Assembly (NCBI RefSeq): GCF_007827595.1
Contig: NZ_VISR01000003.1
Span: forward strand, 577,202-641,201
Origin: Streptomyces sp. BK340
Lineage (GTDB): Bacteria > Actinomycetota > Actinomycetes > Streptomycetales > Streptomycetaceae
DNA length: 64,000 nucleotides
Direction: 5' to 3'
Shown one piece after another: positions 43,021 through 53,431 of this stretch. Both the position numbers and the translations under genes were made by a program. How positions within the stretch are numbered: position 1 is the first letter of the stretch; each line of letters begins with the position of its first letter. Under the pieces are notes generated by a model. It worked only from the letters and a program-made list of their open reading frames with translations, made no database searches and was not told the origin of the DNA.

Positions 43021-43035
43021 CGGAACGTCGTTCCG
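43021..43035. promoter_or_regulatory. TetR operator 2
   Basis: CGGAACGTCGTTCCG repeats the same arms 24 bp (centre to centre) from operator 1. The 9 bp between the two sites (TATATTAAT) are all A/T, which suggests that a promoter -10 region lies between them. Confidence 0.8.
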
Positions 43036-43126
43036 GTTTCAGGGTAGCTGAAACCGGACGCTCCCGACCGCCGCTCCCGCCGGACGAACGAGACCGGCGG
43101 CAACGGCAATCGAAGGGACACACATC

Positions 43127-44086
43127 ATGAGTCGATCGATCCGCACAGCCGGCGGCCCCAGCTCGCCCCCTCCCGTCCTCTCGGTCGGTCCGGTGGTACT
43201 GCCCACCCCCGACCGCGCCGTGGACCTCCAGGTGCGCGTCTCCGCGCCGGTGACCGGAAGCGACCTGCCGGTCATCCTCCTCTCGCACGGCCAGGGCCAC
43301 TCGAACCACCTGTCCTCGCTGAACGGCTACGCACCCCTCGTCAACTTCTGGGCGGCGCACGGCTTCGCCGTGCTCCAGCCCACCCACCTGAGCTCGCGGA
43401 CCCTGACCCTGGATCCCGGCACCCCCGGAGCCCCTCTGTTCTGGCGATCACGCGCCGAGGACATGACGCGCATCCTCGACCGGCTGGACGAGGTGGAGGC
43501 CGCCGTGCCACAGCTGCTCGGGCGCCTGGACCGGGGCAAGGTCGCCGTGGCCGGGCACTCGATGGGCGGGCACACCGCGAGCCTGCTGCTGGGGGCCCGG
43601 CTCACCGACCCGGACGACGGAAAGGAAGTGGACCTGACCGAGCCCCGGATCAAGGCGGGGGTACTGCTCGCCGCGCCCGGCCGAGGGGGCGACGCCCTCA
43701 CCGATTTCGTGGCCGGGAACTGGCCCTTCTTCTCGACCACGGACTTCTCCCGGATGCGGACACCCACGCTCGTGGTCGCGGGCGACAAGGACGACTCCGC
43801 CCACCTGACGGTCCGGGGCCCGGACTGGCACACCGATCCGTACTTCCTCTCCCCGGGCCCCAAGTCCCTGCTCACCCTGTTCGACGCGGAGCACGGCCTG
43901 GGCGGGGTCTCCGGATACGACGTCGCCGAGACCACGGACGAGAACCCCGAGCGCGTGGCCGCGGTCCAGCGGCTCACCTGGTCCTACCTCCGCAGCCGGC
44001 TCAACCCCGGGGATCCCGCCTGGCAGGCGGCGTGCGACGCACTGACGGCAGGCCCGAGCCCGCTCGGACGCGTCGAGTCCAAGTAA
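43127..44086 (+). CDS. Alpha/beta hydrolase (dienelactone hydrolase/chlorophyllase-like)
   Basis: The 319-residue protein starts at ATG 43127 and lacks a signal peptide. It has oxyanion-loop residues (ILLSHGQGHSN), the nucleophile motif GHSMGGH, a VVAGDKDDSAH stretch with the probable catalytic Asp, and a late EHGLGG with the histidine. The protein is likely an esterase or lipase-like enzyme with an unknown small substrate. Control by the divergent TetR repressor through the paired palindromes suggests induction by its substrate. It converges on the AraC gene 15 bp downstream. Confidence 0.88.
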   Translation: MSRSIRTAGGPSSPPPVLSVGPVVLPTPDRAVDLQVRVSAPVTGSDLPVILLSHGQGHSNHLSSLNGYAPLVNFWAAHGFAVLQPTHLSSRTLTLDPGTPGAPLFWRSRAEDMTRILDRLDEVEAAVPQLLGRLDRGKVAVAGHSMGGHTASLLLGARLTDPDDGKEVDLTEPRIKAGVLLAAPGRGGDALTDFVAGNWPFFSTTDFSRMRTPTLVVAGDKDDSAHLTVRGPDWHTDPYFLSPGPKSLLTLFDAEHGLGGVSGYDVAETTDENPERVAAVQRLTWSYLRSRLNPGDPAWQAACDALTAGPSPLGRVESK

Positions 44087-44101
44087 CCCGAGCAACAGGC
44101 T

Positions 44102-44992
44102 TCACCGCAGCTCCGCCCGGAACGCCGCCGGTGTGACACCGGCGTGCAGCTGGAAGAACTTGGAGAAGTTCGCCGCGTCGGGGAAGCCCACGGCCGCCCC
44201 GACGCGGCCGATCGGCATGTCCGTGTGGGCGAGCAGGCGTTTGGCCTCCAGGACCACCCGTTTGTCGATGAAGCCCTTCGGCGTCTCGCCGGTGGCCGCA
44301 CGGACCGCGCGCACGAGGGTGCGGCGGGAGTAACCGAGCGCGTCGGCGTAGGCGCTGACGCTGTGATTGGCGGCGAACCCCTGCTCGACGGCGTCCCGGA
44401 AGAGGGTGAAGGTGGTGTCCGCCTGCCCCTGGGACGACTCCGCCGAACTGGCCGCGAGGTGGGCCAGACGCAGCAGGAACGCGGTCAGCGTGTGCCGGAG
44501 CACGGCCGTGTGCAGGCTCAGCGGGAGCGTCGCGGTGTCCTCGTACTCGCGGCGCAGCTGGTCGAGGGACGCCTGGAGCGCGGCACGTTGTGCCGGGTCG
44601 GGGTGCAGCAGCGGGGGCAGGTCGTAGCGGTAGAGGCCGGTGGCCTCGACGGTGGCGCGGGGCAGGAAACCGGGCTGCATGGTCAGCACGGTGCCGTGGT
44701 ACTCGCTGGTCCGGGAGAACCGGTGGACCTGTCCGGGGCGGATCCACAGCAGATCGCCGGCCGACGCCTCGTACTCGGCGAAGTCGATCATGTGCCGCAC
44801 GGGGCCCCCGGTGAAGAGCATGACGACGTGGAAGTCGATGCGGTGGACGCGATGCAGTGGGGCGTCGGCATGCCAGCTGTGGTCGGTCCCCATGGGGCCG
44901 ACCTGCATGCCGACGCCGCCGACGGCCAGCTCGGTCGGGAAGGGGAAGGTCCTGATCCCCTCACCGTCGCCTTGGTGTGTTCTGTCCGCCAT
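44102..44992 (-). CDS. AraC-family transcriptional regulator
   Basis: ATG 44992 is preferred (GAGCAGGA upstream) over a more distal start at 45052. The 296-residue protein has a cupin-like N-terminal sensing domain (HSWHADAPLHRVHRIDFHVV, WIRPGQVHRF) and two C-terminal helix-turn-helix units (SVSAYADALGYSRRTLVRAV; GRVGAAVGFPDAANFSKFF). It is convergent with the hydrolase gene and divergent from the pentose-phosphate operon, 146 bp from tkt. Control of that operon is possible but not shown. Confidence 0.9.
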   Translation of the reverse strand: MADRTHQGDGEGIRTFPFPTELAVGGVGMQVGPMGTDHSWHADAPLHRVHRIDFHVVMLFTGGPVRHMIDFAEYEASAGDLLWIRPGQVHRFSRTSEYHGTVLTMQPGFLPRATVEATGLYRYDLPPLLHPDPAQRAALQASLDQLRREYEDTATLPLSLHTAVLRHTLTAFLLRLAHLAASSAESSQGQADTTFTLFRDAVEQGFAANHSVSAYADALGYSRRTLVRAVRAATGETPKGFIDKRVVLEAKRLLAHTDMPIGRVGAAVGFPDAANFSKFFQLHAGVTPAAFRAELR

Positions 44993-45070
44993 GTCCTGCT
45001 CGTGCCGCCCCTGTCGCCCGATCGATGTCCCAGATTCACCACAGGCTGACACACCTCTCCCTTCCTTCTA

Positions 45071-45085
45071 AAAAGTCAGACTTTT
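45071..45085. promoter_or_regulatory. AT-rich palindrome upstream of tkt
   Basis: AAAAGTCAGACTTTT has perfect 6-bp arms around CAG, flanked by CTA/TAG. It lies 54 bp before tkt in the shared AraC/tkt intergenic region and is conspicuously AT-rich, so it is probably a regulator site or promoter element for the operon. Confidence 0.65.
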
Positions 45086-45138
45086 AGTTTTGAACGCGTC
45101 CAGCCAGCGATCACGCACTGAACGAGGACTTCTTGAAG

Positions 45139-47214
45139 ATGAGCACGCAGACATCCGACGGATTCGAGTGGACCGACCTCGACCGGCGTGCCGTGGACAC
45201 CGCCCGGCTTCTCGCGGCAGACGCCGTTCAGAAGGTCGGCAACGGCCACCCGGGCACCGCGATGAGCCTGGCCCCTGCCGCGTACACGATCTTTCAGAAG
45301 GTGATGCGACACGACCCGGCGGACCCGGAGTGGACCGGCCGTGACCGCTTCGTGCTGTCCCCCGGCCACGCCTCGCTGACCCTCTACACCCAGCTCTTCC
45401 TCGCCGGGTACGAGCTGGAGCTGGACGACCTGAAGGCGTTCCGCACCCACGGCTCGAAGACGCCCGGCCACCCCGAGTACGGGCACACCGCCGGTGTCGA
45501 GACCACCACCGGCCCGCTCGGTCAGGGCGTCGCCAACGCCGTCGGCATGGCGATGGCCGCCCGCTACGAGCGCGGACTGTTCGACCCGGAGGCCCCGGAG
45601 GGCACCTCCCCCTTCGACCACACCGTCTGGGCGATCGTCTCCGACGGCGACCTGGAGGAGGGCGTCTCCGCCGAAGCCTCCTCCCTGGCGGGCCACCAGA
45701 AGCTCGGCAACCTGGTCTTCCTCTACGACGACAACCACATCTCCATCGAGGGCGACACCGCGACCGCCTTCTCCGAGGACGTGCTGAAGCGGTACGAGGC
45801 CTACGGCTGGCACACCCGGCGCATCGAGCCCACCGCCGACGGCGACGTCGACGTGCCCGCCCTGTACGCGGCGCTGAAGGCCGCGCAGGCCGAGACCGAA
45901 CGGCCCTCGATCATCGCGATGCGCACGATCATCGCCTGGCCGGCCCCGAACGCGCAGAACACCGAGGCCTCCCACGGCTCCGCACTCGGCGCGGACGAGA
46001 TCGCGGCCACCAAGCGCGTCCTCGGCTTCGACCCGGAGCAGTCCTTCGAGGTCACCGACGAGGTCCTGAACCACACCCGCCGGGCCCTGGACCGGGGCGC
46101 CGAGGCGCACGCGGCCTGGGACAAGCGGATCGCCGAGTGGCGCACGGCCGACCCGGAGCGGGCCCAGCTGTTCGACCGGATCAGCAAGGGCGAGCTGCCC
46201 GAGGGCTGGGAGGACGCCCTGCCGGTGTTCGAGGAGGGCAAGTCCGTCGCCACCCGTGCCGCCTCCGGCAAGGTGCTGCAGGCGCTCGGCCCCGTCCTCC
46301 CCGAGCTGTGGGGCGGCTCCGCCGACCTGGCCGGCTCGAACAACACCACCATCGACAAGGCCAGCTCCTTCCTGCCGAAGGGCAACCCGCTGCCCGAGGC
46401 GGACCCGTACGGCCGAACCGTCCACTTCGGCATCCGCGAATTCTCGATGGCCGCGGAGATGAACGGCATCGCCCTGCACGGCAACACCCGCGTCTACGGC
46501 GGCACCTTCCTCGTCTTCTCCGACTACATGCGCAACGCCGTCCGGATGTCCGCGCTGATGCAGCTGCCGGTGACGTACGTGTGGACGCACGACTCCATCG
46601 GCCTCGGCGAGGACGGGCCCACCCACCAGCCGGTCGAGCACCTGGCCTCGCTGCGCGCGATCCCGGGCCTGAACGTCGTCCGCCCGGCGGACGCCAACGA
46701 GACCGTGGTCGTCTGGGCCGAGATCCTGAAGAGGCACGCCACCGACCCGGCCCCGCACGGGCTCGCGCTCACCCGCCAGGGCGTGCCGGTGTACGCGCCC
46801 CACGAGGACGCCGCCAAGGGCGGGTATGTGCTGCGTGAGTCCTCGACCGAGACCCCGGAGGTGATCATCATCGCGACGGGTTCCGAGGTGCAGCTGGCCG
46901 TCGCCGCGCGGGAGCAGCTGGAGGCCGAGGGGATCGGCACGCGGGTGGTGTCGATGCCGTCCGTGGAGTGGTTCGAGGAGCAGCCGCGCGCCTACCGCGA
47001 GAGCGTGCTGCCGCCGGCCGTGAAGGCCCGTGTCGCCGTCGAGGCCGGTATCGGCCTGACGTGGTACCGGTTCGTGGGCGACGCAGGTCGGATTGTCTCA
47101 CTCGAACATTTCGGTGCCTCCGCCGACGCGACCACACTGTTCGCCGAGTTCGGCTTCACCCCCGAGAACGTCGCCGCCGCTGCCCGCGCATCGCTGGCCG
47201 CCGCGCGCGCCTGA
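45139..47214 (+). CDS. tkt: Transketolase
   Basis: ATG 45139 is chosen, with GAGGA about 10 bp upstream; a TTG two codons earlier is possible. The 691-residue product is full length. It carries [13 protein letters not shown] near the N-terminus, the thiamine-diphosphate motif [15 protein letters not shown] with [10 protein letters not shown], and [18 protein letters not shown] in the pyrimidine domain. Transketolase moves two-carbon units between pentose and hexose phosphates. It is the first gene of a seven-gene operon that links pentose phosphates with glucose-6-phosphate oxidation. Confidence 0.98.
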   Translation: MSTQTSDGFEWTDLDRRAVDTARLLAADAVQKVGNGHPGTAMSLAPAAYTIFQKVMRHDPADPEWTGRDRFVLSPGHASLTLYTQLFLAGYELELDDLKAFRTHGSKTPGHPEYGHTAGVETTTGPLGQGVANAVGMAMAARYERGLFDPEAPEGTSPFDHTVWAIVSDGDLEEGVSAEASSLAGHQKLGNLVFLYDDNHISIEGDTATAFSEDVLKRYEAYGWHTRRIEPTADGDVDVPALYAALKAAQAETERPSIIAMRTIIAWPAPNAQNTEASHGSALGADEIAATKRVLGFDPEQSFEVTDEVLNHTRRALDRGAEAHAAWDKRIAEWRTADPERAQLFDRISKGELPEGWEDALPVFEEGKSVATRAASGKVLQALGPVLPELWGGSADLAGSNNTTIDKASSFLPKGNPLPEADPYGRTVHFGIREFSMAAEMNGIALHGNTRVYGGTFLVFSDYMRNAVRMSALMQLPVTYVWTHDSIGLGEDGPTHQPVEHLASLRAIPGLNVVRPADANETVVVWAEILKRHATDPAPHGLALTRQGVPVYAPHEDAAKGGYVLRESSTETPEVIIIATGSEVQLAVAAREQLEAEGIGTRVVSMPSVEWFEEQPRAYRESVLPPAVKARVAVEAGIGLTWYRFVGDAGRIVSLEHFGASADATTLFAEFGFTPENVAAAARASLAAARA

Positions 47215-47233
47215 TTTCGACGCGACTAGAAAG

Positions 47234-48376
47234 ATGATCACTGTGACCGAAGCAATCGCGACCCCGGGAGCCCTCGAGCGCCTCGCCGACGAGGGCGTGT
47301 CGATCTGGCTGGACGACCTGTCGCGCAAGCGGATCACGTCGGGCGGCCTGGCCGAGCTGGTCAAGAGCGGTGGCGTCGTCGGCGTCACCACCAACCCCTC
47401 GATCTTCCAGGCTGCCATCGGCTCCGGCGAGGGCTACGAGGAGCAGCTGACCGACCTGGCCGTACGCGGCGTCACGGTCGAGGAGGCCGTGCGGATGATG
47501 ACGACCGCCGACGTGCGCGCGGCCGCCGACATCCTGCGTCCGGTGTACGACGCCACCGGTGGCCGCGACGGCCGGGTCTCCATCGAGGTCGACCCCCGTC
47601 TCGCGCACCACACCGTGGCGACGGTCGCCGAGGCCCGGCAGCTGGCCTGGCTGGTCGACCGCCCCAACGTGATGATCAAGATCCCGGCGACGAAGGCGGG
47701 CCTTCCGGCCATCACCGAGGTCATCGGCCTCGGCATCAGCGTCAACGTGACGCTGATCTTCTCCCTGGAGCGCTACCGCGAGGTCATGGCCGCCTACCTG
47801 GCCGGCCTGGAGAAGGCCCGCGAGCGGGGCCTCGACCTGTCCCGGATCCACTCGGTGGCGTCCTTCTTCGTCTCCCGCGTGGACAGCGAGATCGACAAGC
47901 GGCTGACCGCCCTCGGCACCGACGAGGCCAACGCCCTCAAGGGCCGGGCGGCGCTCGCCAACGCGCGGCTCGCCTACGAGGCGTACGAGGAGGTCTTCGC
48001 CTCCGGGAGCTGGCCGGCGCTCGCCGCCGACGGGGCCAACGAGCAGCGGCCGCTGTGGGCCTCCACGGGCGTGAAGGATCCCGCGTACAAGGACACGCTG
48101 TACGTGGAGGAACTGGTCGCGCCCGGCACCGTGAACACGATGCCGGAGGCCACCTTGAAGGCCACCGCCGACCACGGCGAGATCACCGGTGACACGGTGA
48201 CCGGCGGCTACGCGCAGGCCCGCGCCGACCTCGCCGCCGTGGAGCGGCTCGGCATCTCCTACGACGAGGTCGTCCAGCAGCTGGAGGACGAGGGCGTCGC
48301 CAAGTTCGAGACGGCCTGGCAGGAACTGCTGGACGCCGTCACCAAGTCCCTGGACAGCAAGGGAGTTGACGCGTAA
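47234..48376 (+). CDS. tal: Transaldolase
   Basis: The start at ATG 47234 (GTG 47243 is an alternative) gives 380 residues. This matches the long actinobacterial transaldolase form. The N-terminus shows [13 protein letters not shown] and [14 protein letters not shown], and the Schiff-base lysine lies in [12 protein letters not shown]. It exchanges dihydroxyacetone units between sedoheptulose-7-phosphate and glyceraldehyde-3-phosphate. The stop overlaps the ATG of zwf (TAATG), so the genes are translationally coupled. Confidence 0.97.
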   Translation: MITVTEAIATPGALERLADEGVSIWLDDLSRKRITSGGLAELVKSGGVVGVTTNPSIFQAAIGSGEGYEEQLTDLAVRGVTVEEAVRMMTTADVRAAADILRPVYDATGGRDGRVSIEVDPRLAHHTVATVAEARQLAWLVDRPNVMIKIPATKAGLPAITEVIGLGISVNVTLIFSLERYREVMAAYLAGLEKARERGLDLSRIHSVASFFVSRVDSEIDKRLTALGTDEANALKGRAALANARLAYEAYEEVFASGSWPALAADGANEQRPLWASTGVKDPAYKDTLYVEELVAPGTVNTMPEATLKATADHGEITGDTVTGGYAQARADLAAVERLGISYDEVVQQLEDEGVAKFETAWQELLDAVTKSLDSKGVDA

Positions 48377-49965
48377 TGACGACCAAGGCTCCGGAACCCG
48401 AGACGCCCGCCGCGCAGGTCGGCGTCCCGGACGCCCCGGCCACCGACTGGGACAACCCGCTGCGGGACGCCCGGGACCGCCGGCTCCCCCGTATCGCGGG
48501 CCCCTCCGGTCTGGTCATCTTCGGTGTGACCGGCGACCTGTCCCGCAAGAAGCTGATGCCGGCCGTGTACGACCTGGCCAACCGCGGCCTGCTGCCGCCC
48601 GGCTTCTCCCTCCTCGGCTTCGCCCGCCGCGACTGGGAGGACCAGGACTTCGCACAGGTCGTCCATGACGCGGTGCGCGAGCACTCCCGCACCCCGTTCC
48701 GCGAGGAGGTGTGGCAGCAGCTCGCCGAGGGCATGCGGTTCATCCCCGGCGACTTCGACGACGACACCGCCTTCAAGCAGCTGAAGCAGGCCGTCGAGGA
48801 GCTGGACGCCTCCCGCGGCACCGGCGGCAACTTCGCGTTCTACCTGTCGGTGCCGCCGAAGTTCTTCCCCAAGGTCGTGCAGCAGCTGAAGAAGCACGGC
48901 CTGGCCAACCCGCCGCAGGGCGCCTGGCGCCGGGCGGTCATCGAGAAGCCGTTCGGCCACGACCTGAGGTCGGCCCAGGAGCTGAACGCGGTCGTGCACG
49001 ACGTGTTCGAGCCCGACCAGGTCTTCCGGATCGACCACTACCTGGGCAAGGAGACCGTCCAGAACATCCTGGCGCTCCGCTTCGCCAACCAGATGTACGA
49101 GCCGATCTGGAACCGCAGTTACGTCGACCACGTGCAGATCACCATGGCCGAGGACATCGGCATCGGCGGCCGCGCGGGCTACTACGACGGCATCGGCTCG
49201 GCCCGTGACGTCATCCAGAACCACCTCCTGCAGCTGATGGCGCTCACCGCCATGGAGGAGCCCATCGCGTTCGACGCGGAGGCGCTGCTCACCGAGAAGC
49301 TGAAGGTGCTCAAGTCGGTGCGGCTGCCGCAGGAGCTGGGCGAGCACACCGTGCGCGGCCAGTACGCCACCGGCTGGCAGGGCGGCGAGAAGGTCGTCGG
49401 CTACCTGGAGGAGGACGGCATCGACCCCAAGTCGAAGACCGACACCTTCGCCGCGATCAAGCTGGGCATCGACAACCGCCGCTGGGCGGGCGTCCCGTTC
49501 TACCTGCGCACCGGCAAGCGGCTCGGCCGCCGGGTCACCGAGATCGCGGTGGTCTTCAAGCGGGCCCCGCACTCCCCGTTCGACTCCACCGCCACCGAGG
49601 AGCTGGGCCAGAACGCGATCGTCATCCGTGTCCAGCCCGACGAGGGCATGACCGTCCGGTTCGGCTCGAAGGTGCCGGGCACCTCGATGGAGATCCGGGA
49701 CGTGTCCATGGACTTCGCCTACGGCGAGTCGTTCACCGAGTCGAGCCCGGAGGCGTACGAGCGACTCATCCTGGACGTACTGCTCGGCGACGCCAATTTG
49801 TTCCCCCGTCACCAGGAAGTGGAAGAGTCCTGGAAGATCCTCGACCCGATCGAGGAGTACTGGGCGGCGCACGGCAGGCCGGCGCAGTACGCGTCGGGCA
49901 GCTGGGGACCGAGGGAAGCGGACGAGATGCTCGCACGAGACGGACGGAGCTGGCGCAGGCCATGA
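48376..49965 (+). CDS. zwf: Glucose-6-phosphate 1-dehydrogenase
   Basis: The 529-residue enzyme has the NADP-binding start VIFGVTGDLSRKKLMPAVYD, the active-site RIDHYLGKETVQNI and the conserved YVDHVQITMAED. It makes 6-phosphogluconolactone and NADPH. It overlaps tal by 1 bp and opcA by 4 bp (ATGA). A 50-residue N-terminal extension before the Rossmann fold is common in actinobacteria. Confidence 0.98.
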   Translation: MTTKAPEPETPAAQVGVPDAPATDWDNPLRDARDRRLPRIAGPSGLVIFGVTGDLSRKKLMPAVYDLANRGLLPPGFSLLGFARRDWEDQDFAQVVHDAVREHSRTPFREEVWQQLAEGMRFIPGDFDDDTAFKQLKQAVEELDASRGTGGNFAFYLSVPPKFFPKVVQQLKKHGLANPPQGAWRRAVIEKPFGHDLRSAQELNAVVHDVFEPDQVFRIDHYLGKETVQNILALRFANQMYEPIWNRSYVDHVQITMAEDIGIGGRAGYYDGIGSARDVIQNHLLQLMALTAMEEPIAFDAEALLTEKLKVLKSVRLPQELGEHTVRGQYATGWQGGEKVVGYLEEDGIDPKSKTDTFAAIKLGIDNRRWAGVPFYLRTGKRLGRRVTEIAVVFKRAPHSPFDSTATEELGQNAIVIRVQPDEGMTVRFGSKVPGTSMEIRDVSMDFAYGESFTESSPEAYERLILDVLLGDANLFPRHQEVEESWKILDPIEEYWAAHGRPAQYASGSWGPREADEMLARDGRSWRRP

Positions 49966-50888
49966 AGATCGACCTGACCGACACCACGGCAAGCAAGATC
50001 AACAAGGCGCTGGTGCAGGGCCGCCGCGCCATCGGCACCCCCGCCGTGGGCATGGTCCTGACGATGGTCATCGTCACGGACGAGGAGAACGCCTACGACT
50101 CGATCCGGGCCGCCGAGGAGGCCTCGCACGAGCACCCCTCGCGCACCCTGGTCGTCATCAAGCGGCATGCCCGCACCCTGCGCGACCGCACCACCTCGCG
50201 TCTCGACGCCGAGGTCCGGGTCGGCTCGGAGGCCGGCACCGGCGAGACCGTCGTGCTGCGGACCTACGGCGAAGTGTCCGACCACGCCGACTCCGTGGTC
50301 CTGCCGCTGCTGCTGCCGGACGCCCCGGTGGTCGTGTGGTGGCCGGTGGACGCGCCGGACACCCCGTCCAAGGACCCGCTCGGCGCGCTCGCCCAGCGCC
50401 GGATCACCGACCTGTACGCGGTCGAGCGGCCGATGGAGGTCCTGGAGACCCGGGCGGGCAACTACGCGCCCGGCGACACCGACCTCGCCTGGACCCGGCT
50501 CACGCTGTGGCGGTCCATGCTGGCCGCCGCCCTGGACCAGGCCCGCGCGAAGGTGACGTCGGCGGCCGTGGAGGCCGAGGCGGACAACCCCAGCGCCGAG
50601 CTCCTCGCCCGCTGGCTGGAGGCCCGCCTGCACCTCCGGGTGAACCGTGTGGTCACCGCGGGCCCGGTCGTCACGGCCGTACGCCTCGGCACCGCGAACG
50701 GCGAGATCGTCATCGACCGGCCCGAGGGGCCCCTCGCGACGCTGACCCTGCCCGGCCAGCCGCCGCGCACCCTCGCCCTGAAGGTCCGTGGCACCTCCGA
50801 ACTCATCGCCGAGGAGCTGCGCCGCCTCGACGCCGACGAGATGTACGCCATCGCCCTCAAGGGCGAGGCCACCAAGGAGAACGCCTGA
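49962..50888 (+). CDS. opcA: Glucose-6-phosphate dehydrogenase assembly protein OpcA
   Basis: The 308-residue protein begins with [20 protein letters not shown] and contains [16 protein letters not shown] and [20 protein letters not shown], typical of OpcA. OpcA supports assembly or redox activation of glucose-6-phosphate dehydrogenase, and it is encoded directly after zwf with a 4-bp overlap, as in other actinobacteria and cyanobacteria. Confidence 0.96.
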   Translation: MKIDLTDTTASKINKALVQGRRAIGTPAVGMVLTMVIVTDEENAYDSIRAAEEASHEHPSRTLVVIKRHARTLRDRTTSRLDAEVRVGSEAGTGETVVLRTYGEVSDHADSVVLPLLLPDAPVVVWWPVDAPDTPSKDPLGALAQRRITDLYAVERPMEVLETRAGNYAPGDTDLAWTRLTLWRSMLAAALDQARAKVTSAAVEAEADNPSAELLARWLEARLHLRVNRVVTAGPVVTAVRLGTANGEIVIDRPEGPLATLTLPGQPPRTLALKVRGTSELIAEELRRLDADEMYAIALKGEATKENA

Positions 50889-50889
50889 G

Positions 50890-52539
50890 ATGTCCGACGC
50901 ACCGTCAGACTCCATCAAGCTCAACCGCCGACCCGAGTGGACCGCCCTCGCCGACCACCGCGCCGAGGGGCAGCCGCACCTGCGTGAGCTGTTCGCGAAG
51001 GACCCCGGCCGCGCCGAGCGGTACGTCGTGCGGGTCGGCGATCTGCACATCGACTACAGCAAGCACCTGATCACCGACGAGACCCTGGCCCTCCTCCAGG
51101 AACTCGCCTCCGCCACCGGTGTGTTCGCGCTGCGGGACGCCATGTTCCACGGCGAGAGGATCAACATCACCGAGCGGCGGGCCGTCCTGCACACCGCGCT
51201 GCGCGCCCCGCGGGAAGCGGTGGTCGAGGTCGACGGCGAGAACGTCGTACCGCGCGTGCACGCCGTCCTGGACAAGATGGCGGGCTTCGCCGAGCGGGTC
51301 CGCTCGGGCGAGTGGACCGGACACACCGGCAGGCGGATCCGCAACGTCGTCAACATCGGTATCGGCGGCTCCGACCTGGGTCCGGCGATGGCCTACGAGG
51401 CGCTGCGCGCCTACACGGCACGGGAGTTGACGTTCCGGTTCGTGTCGAACGTGGACGGCGCCGACCTGCACGAGGCCGTCCGCGACCTGGACCCGGCGGA
51501 GACCCTGTTCATCGTCGCGTCCAAGACGTTCACCACGATCGAGACGATCACCAACGCCACCTCGGCCCGCTCCTGGCTGCTGGAGGCCCTCGGCGACGAG
51601 AAGGCGGTCGCCAGGCACTTCGTGGCGCTGTCCACGAACGCCGAGAAGGTCACCGGCTTCGGCATCGACCCGGACAACATGTTCGAGTTCTGGGACTGGG
51701 TCGGCGGCCGCTACTCGTACGACTCCGCGATCGGCCTGTCCCTGATGATCGCCATCGGACCCGACCGGTTCCGGGAGATGCTCGACGGCTTCCGCCTGAT
51801 CGACGACCACTTCCGCACCGCGCCCGCCGAGGCCAACGCGCCCCTGCTGATGGGCCTGTTGGGGATCTGGTACGGCAACTTCCACGACGCCCAGTCCCAC
51901 GCGGTGCTGCCGTACAGCCACTACCTGTCCAAGTTCACGGCGTACCTGCAGCAGCTGGACATGGAGTCCAACGGCAAGTCGGTGGACCGGGCGGGCGACC
52001 CGGTGGAGTGGCAGACCGGGCCGGTGGTCTGGGGCACGCCCGGCACCAACGGGCAGCACGCCTACTACCAGTTGATCCACCAGGGCACCAAGCTGATCCC
52101 GGCGGACTTCATCGGCTTCGCCGAGCCGGTCGCCGAGCTGAGCGGTGAACTCAGGGCCCAGCACGACCTGCTGATGGCCAACTTCTTCGCCCAGACCCAG
52201 GCCCTCGCCTTCGGCAAGACGGCCGAGGAGGTCCGTGCGGAGGGCGTGTCGGAGGAGCAGGTGGCGCACCGCACCTTCCTCGGCAACCACCCCACCACCA
52301 CGATCCTCGCCCGCGAGCTGACCCCGTCCGTGCTCGGCCAGCTGGTCGCCCTCTACGAGCACAAGGTGTTCGTCCAGGGCGCGGTCTGGAACATCGACTC
52401 CTTCGACCAGTGGGGCGTGGAACTGGGCAAGGTCCTCGCCAAGCGCATCGAGCCCGCCCTGACCGAGGGCGCCGCCGTGCCCGGTCTCGACCCGTCCACC
52501 ACGGCCCTCGTCGCCGCCTACCGCAATCTCAGGAAGTGA
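50890..52539 (+). CDS. pgi: Glucose-6-phosphate isomerase
   Basis: ATG 50890 immediately follows the opcA stop. The 549-residue product has [31 protein letters not shown] and the second signature [20 protein letters not shown]. It interconverts glucose-6-phosphate and fructose-6-phosphate, allowing fructose-6-phosphate from transketolase and transaldolase to be recycled through zwf for more NADPH. Confidence 0.98.
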   Translation: MSDAPSDSIKLNRRPEWTALADHRAEGQPHLRELFAKDPGRAERYVVRVGDLHIDYSKHLITDETLALLQELASATGVFALRDAMFHGERINITERRAVLHTALRAPREAVVEVDGENVVPRVHAVLDKMAGFAERVRSGEWTGHTGRRIRNVVNIGIGGSDLGPAMAYEALRAYTARELTFRFVSNVDGADLHEAVRDLDPAETLFIVASKTFTTIETITNATSARSWLLEALGDEKAVARHFVALSTNAEKVTGFGIDPDNMFEFWDWVGGRYSYDSAIGLSLMIAIGPDRFREMLDGFRLIDDHFRTAPAEANAPLLMGLLGIWYGNFHDAQSHAVLPYSHYLSKFTAYLQQLDMESNGKSVDRAGDPVEWQTGPVVWGTPGTNGQHAYYQLIHQGTKLIPADFIGFAEPVAELSGELRAQHDLLMANFFAQTQALAFGKTAEEVRAEGVSEEQVAHRTFLGNHPTTTILARELTPSVLGQLVALYEHKVFVQGAVWNIDSFDQWGVELGKVLAKRIEPALTEGAAVPGLDPSTTALVAAYRNLRK

Positions 52540-52546
52540 ACTGATC

Positions 52547-53425
52547 ATGCAGCTCGGTCTCATCGGTCTCGGCAAGATGGGCGGCAACATGCGCGAGCGT
52601 ATTCGCCGCGCCGGCCACACCGTCATCGGCTACGACCGCAACCCGGAGGTCTCCGACGTCAAGAGCCTCGAGGAACTGGTCGGAAAGCTCGACGGGCCGC
52701 GCACCGTCTGGGTGATGGTCCCGGCCGGCACCGCCACCCAGACGGTCGTCGACGAACTCAAGGACCTGCTCTCCCCCGGTGACGTGGTCGTGGACGGCGG
52801 CAACTCCCGCTGGACGGACGACGAGAAGCACGCGGCCGAACTCGGCATCAAGGGCATCGGCTTCGTCGACGCGGGCGTCTCCGGCGGCGTCTGGGGCCTG
52901 CAGAACGGCTACGCGCTCATGGTCGGCGGCGACAAGGAGCACGTGGAGCGCCTGAAGCCCATTTTCGAGGCGCTCAAGCCGGAGGGCCCCTACGGCTACG
53001 TCCACGCCGGCCGGGTCGGCGCCGGGCACTTCTCGAAGATGGTCCACAACGGCATCGAGTACGCCATGATGCAGGCCTACGCCGAGGGCTGGGAGCTGCT
53101 GGAGAAGGTCCACTCGGTGGAGAACGTCCGCGAGGTCTTCCGCTCCTGGCAGGAGGGCACCGTCATCCGTTCCTGGCTGCTGGACCTCGCGGTCAACGCC
53201 CTGGACGAGGACGAGCACCTGGAGAAGCTGCGCGGGTACGCGGAGGACTCCGGCGAGGGCCGCTGGACGGTCGAGGCCGCCATCGACAACGCGGTGCCGC
53301 TGCCCGCGATCACCGCGTCGCTGTTCGCCCGGTTCGCCTCCCGGCAGGACGACTCGCCGCAGATGAAGATGATCGCCGCGCTGCGCAACCAGTTCGGCGG
53401 CCACGCCGTAGAGACCAAGGGCTGA
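52547..53425 (+). CDS. gnd: 6-phosphogluconate dehydrogenase, decarboxylating (short form)
   Basis: The 292-residue product has the nucleotide-binding start MQLGLIGLGKMGGNMRERIR, DAGVSGGVWGLQNGYALMVG and HNGIEYAMMQAYAEGWELL. It belongs to the short (about 300-residue) class rather than the 470-residue one. It oxidises 6-phosphogluconate to ribulose-5-phosphate. The residues after the GXGXXG fold that set NAD or NADP preference (YDRNPE) suggest that either is possible. It starts 7 bp after pgi. Confidence 0.96.
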   Translation: MQLGLIGLGKMGGNMRERIRRAGHTVIGYDRNPEVSDVKSLEELVGKLDGPRTVWVMVPAGTATQTVVDELKDLLSPGDVVVDGGNSRWTDDEKHAAELGIKGIGFVDAGVSGGVWGLQNGYALMVGGDKEHVERLKPIFEALKPEGPYGYVHAGRVGAGHFSKMVHNGIEYAMMQAYAEGWELLEKVHSVENVREVFRSWQEGTVIRSWLLDLAVNALDEDEHLEKLRGYAEDSGEGRWTVEAAIDNAVPLPAITASLFARFASRQDDSPQMKMIAALRNQFGGHAVETKG

Positions 53426-53431
53426 GCGGCC

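Noticed and set aside
52547..53425. gnd as a truncated gene because it is only 292 residues
   Set aside because: Its length and motifs match the known short class of 6-phosphogluconate dehydrogenases, and start and end are normal.
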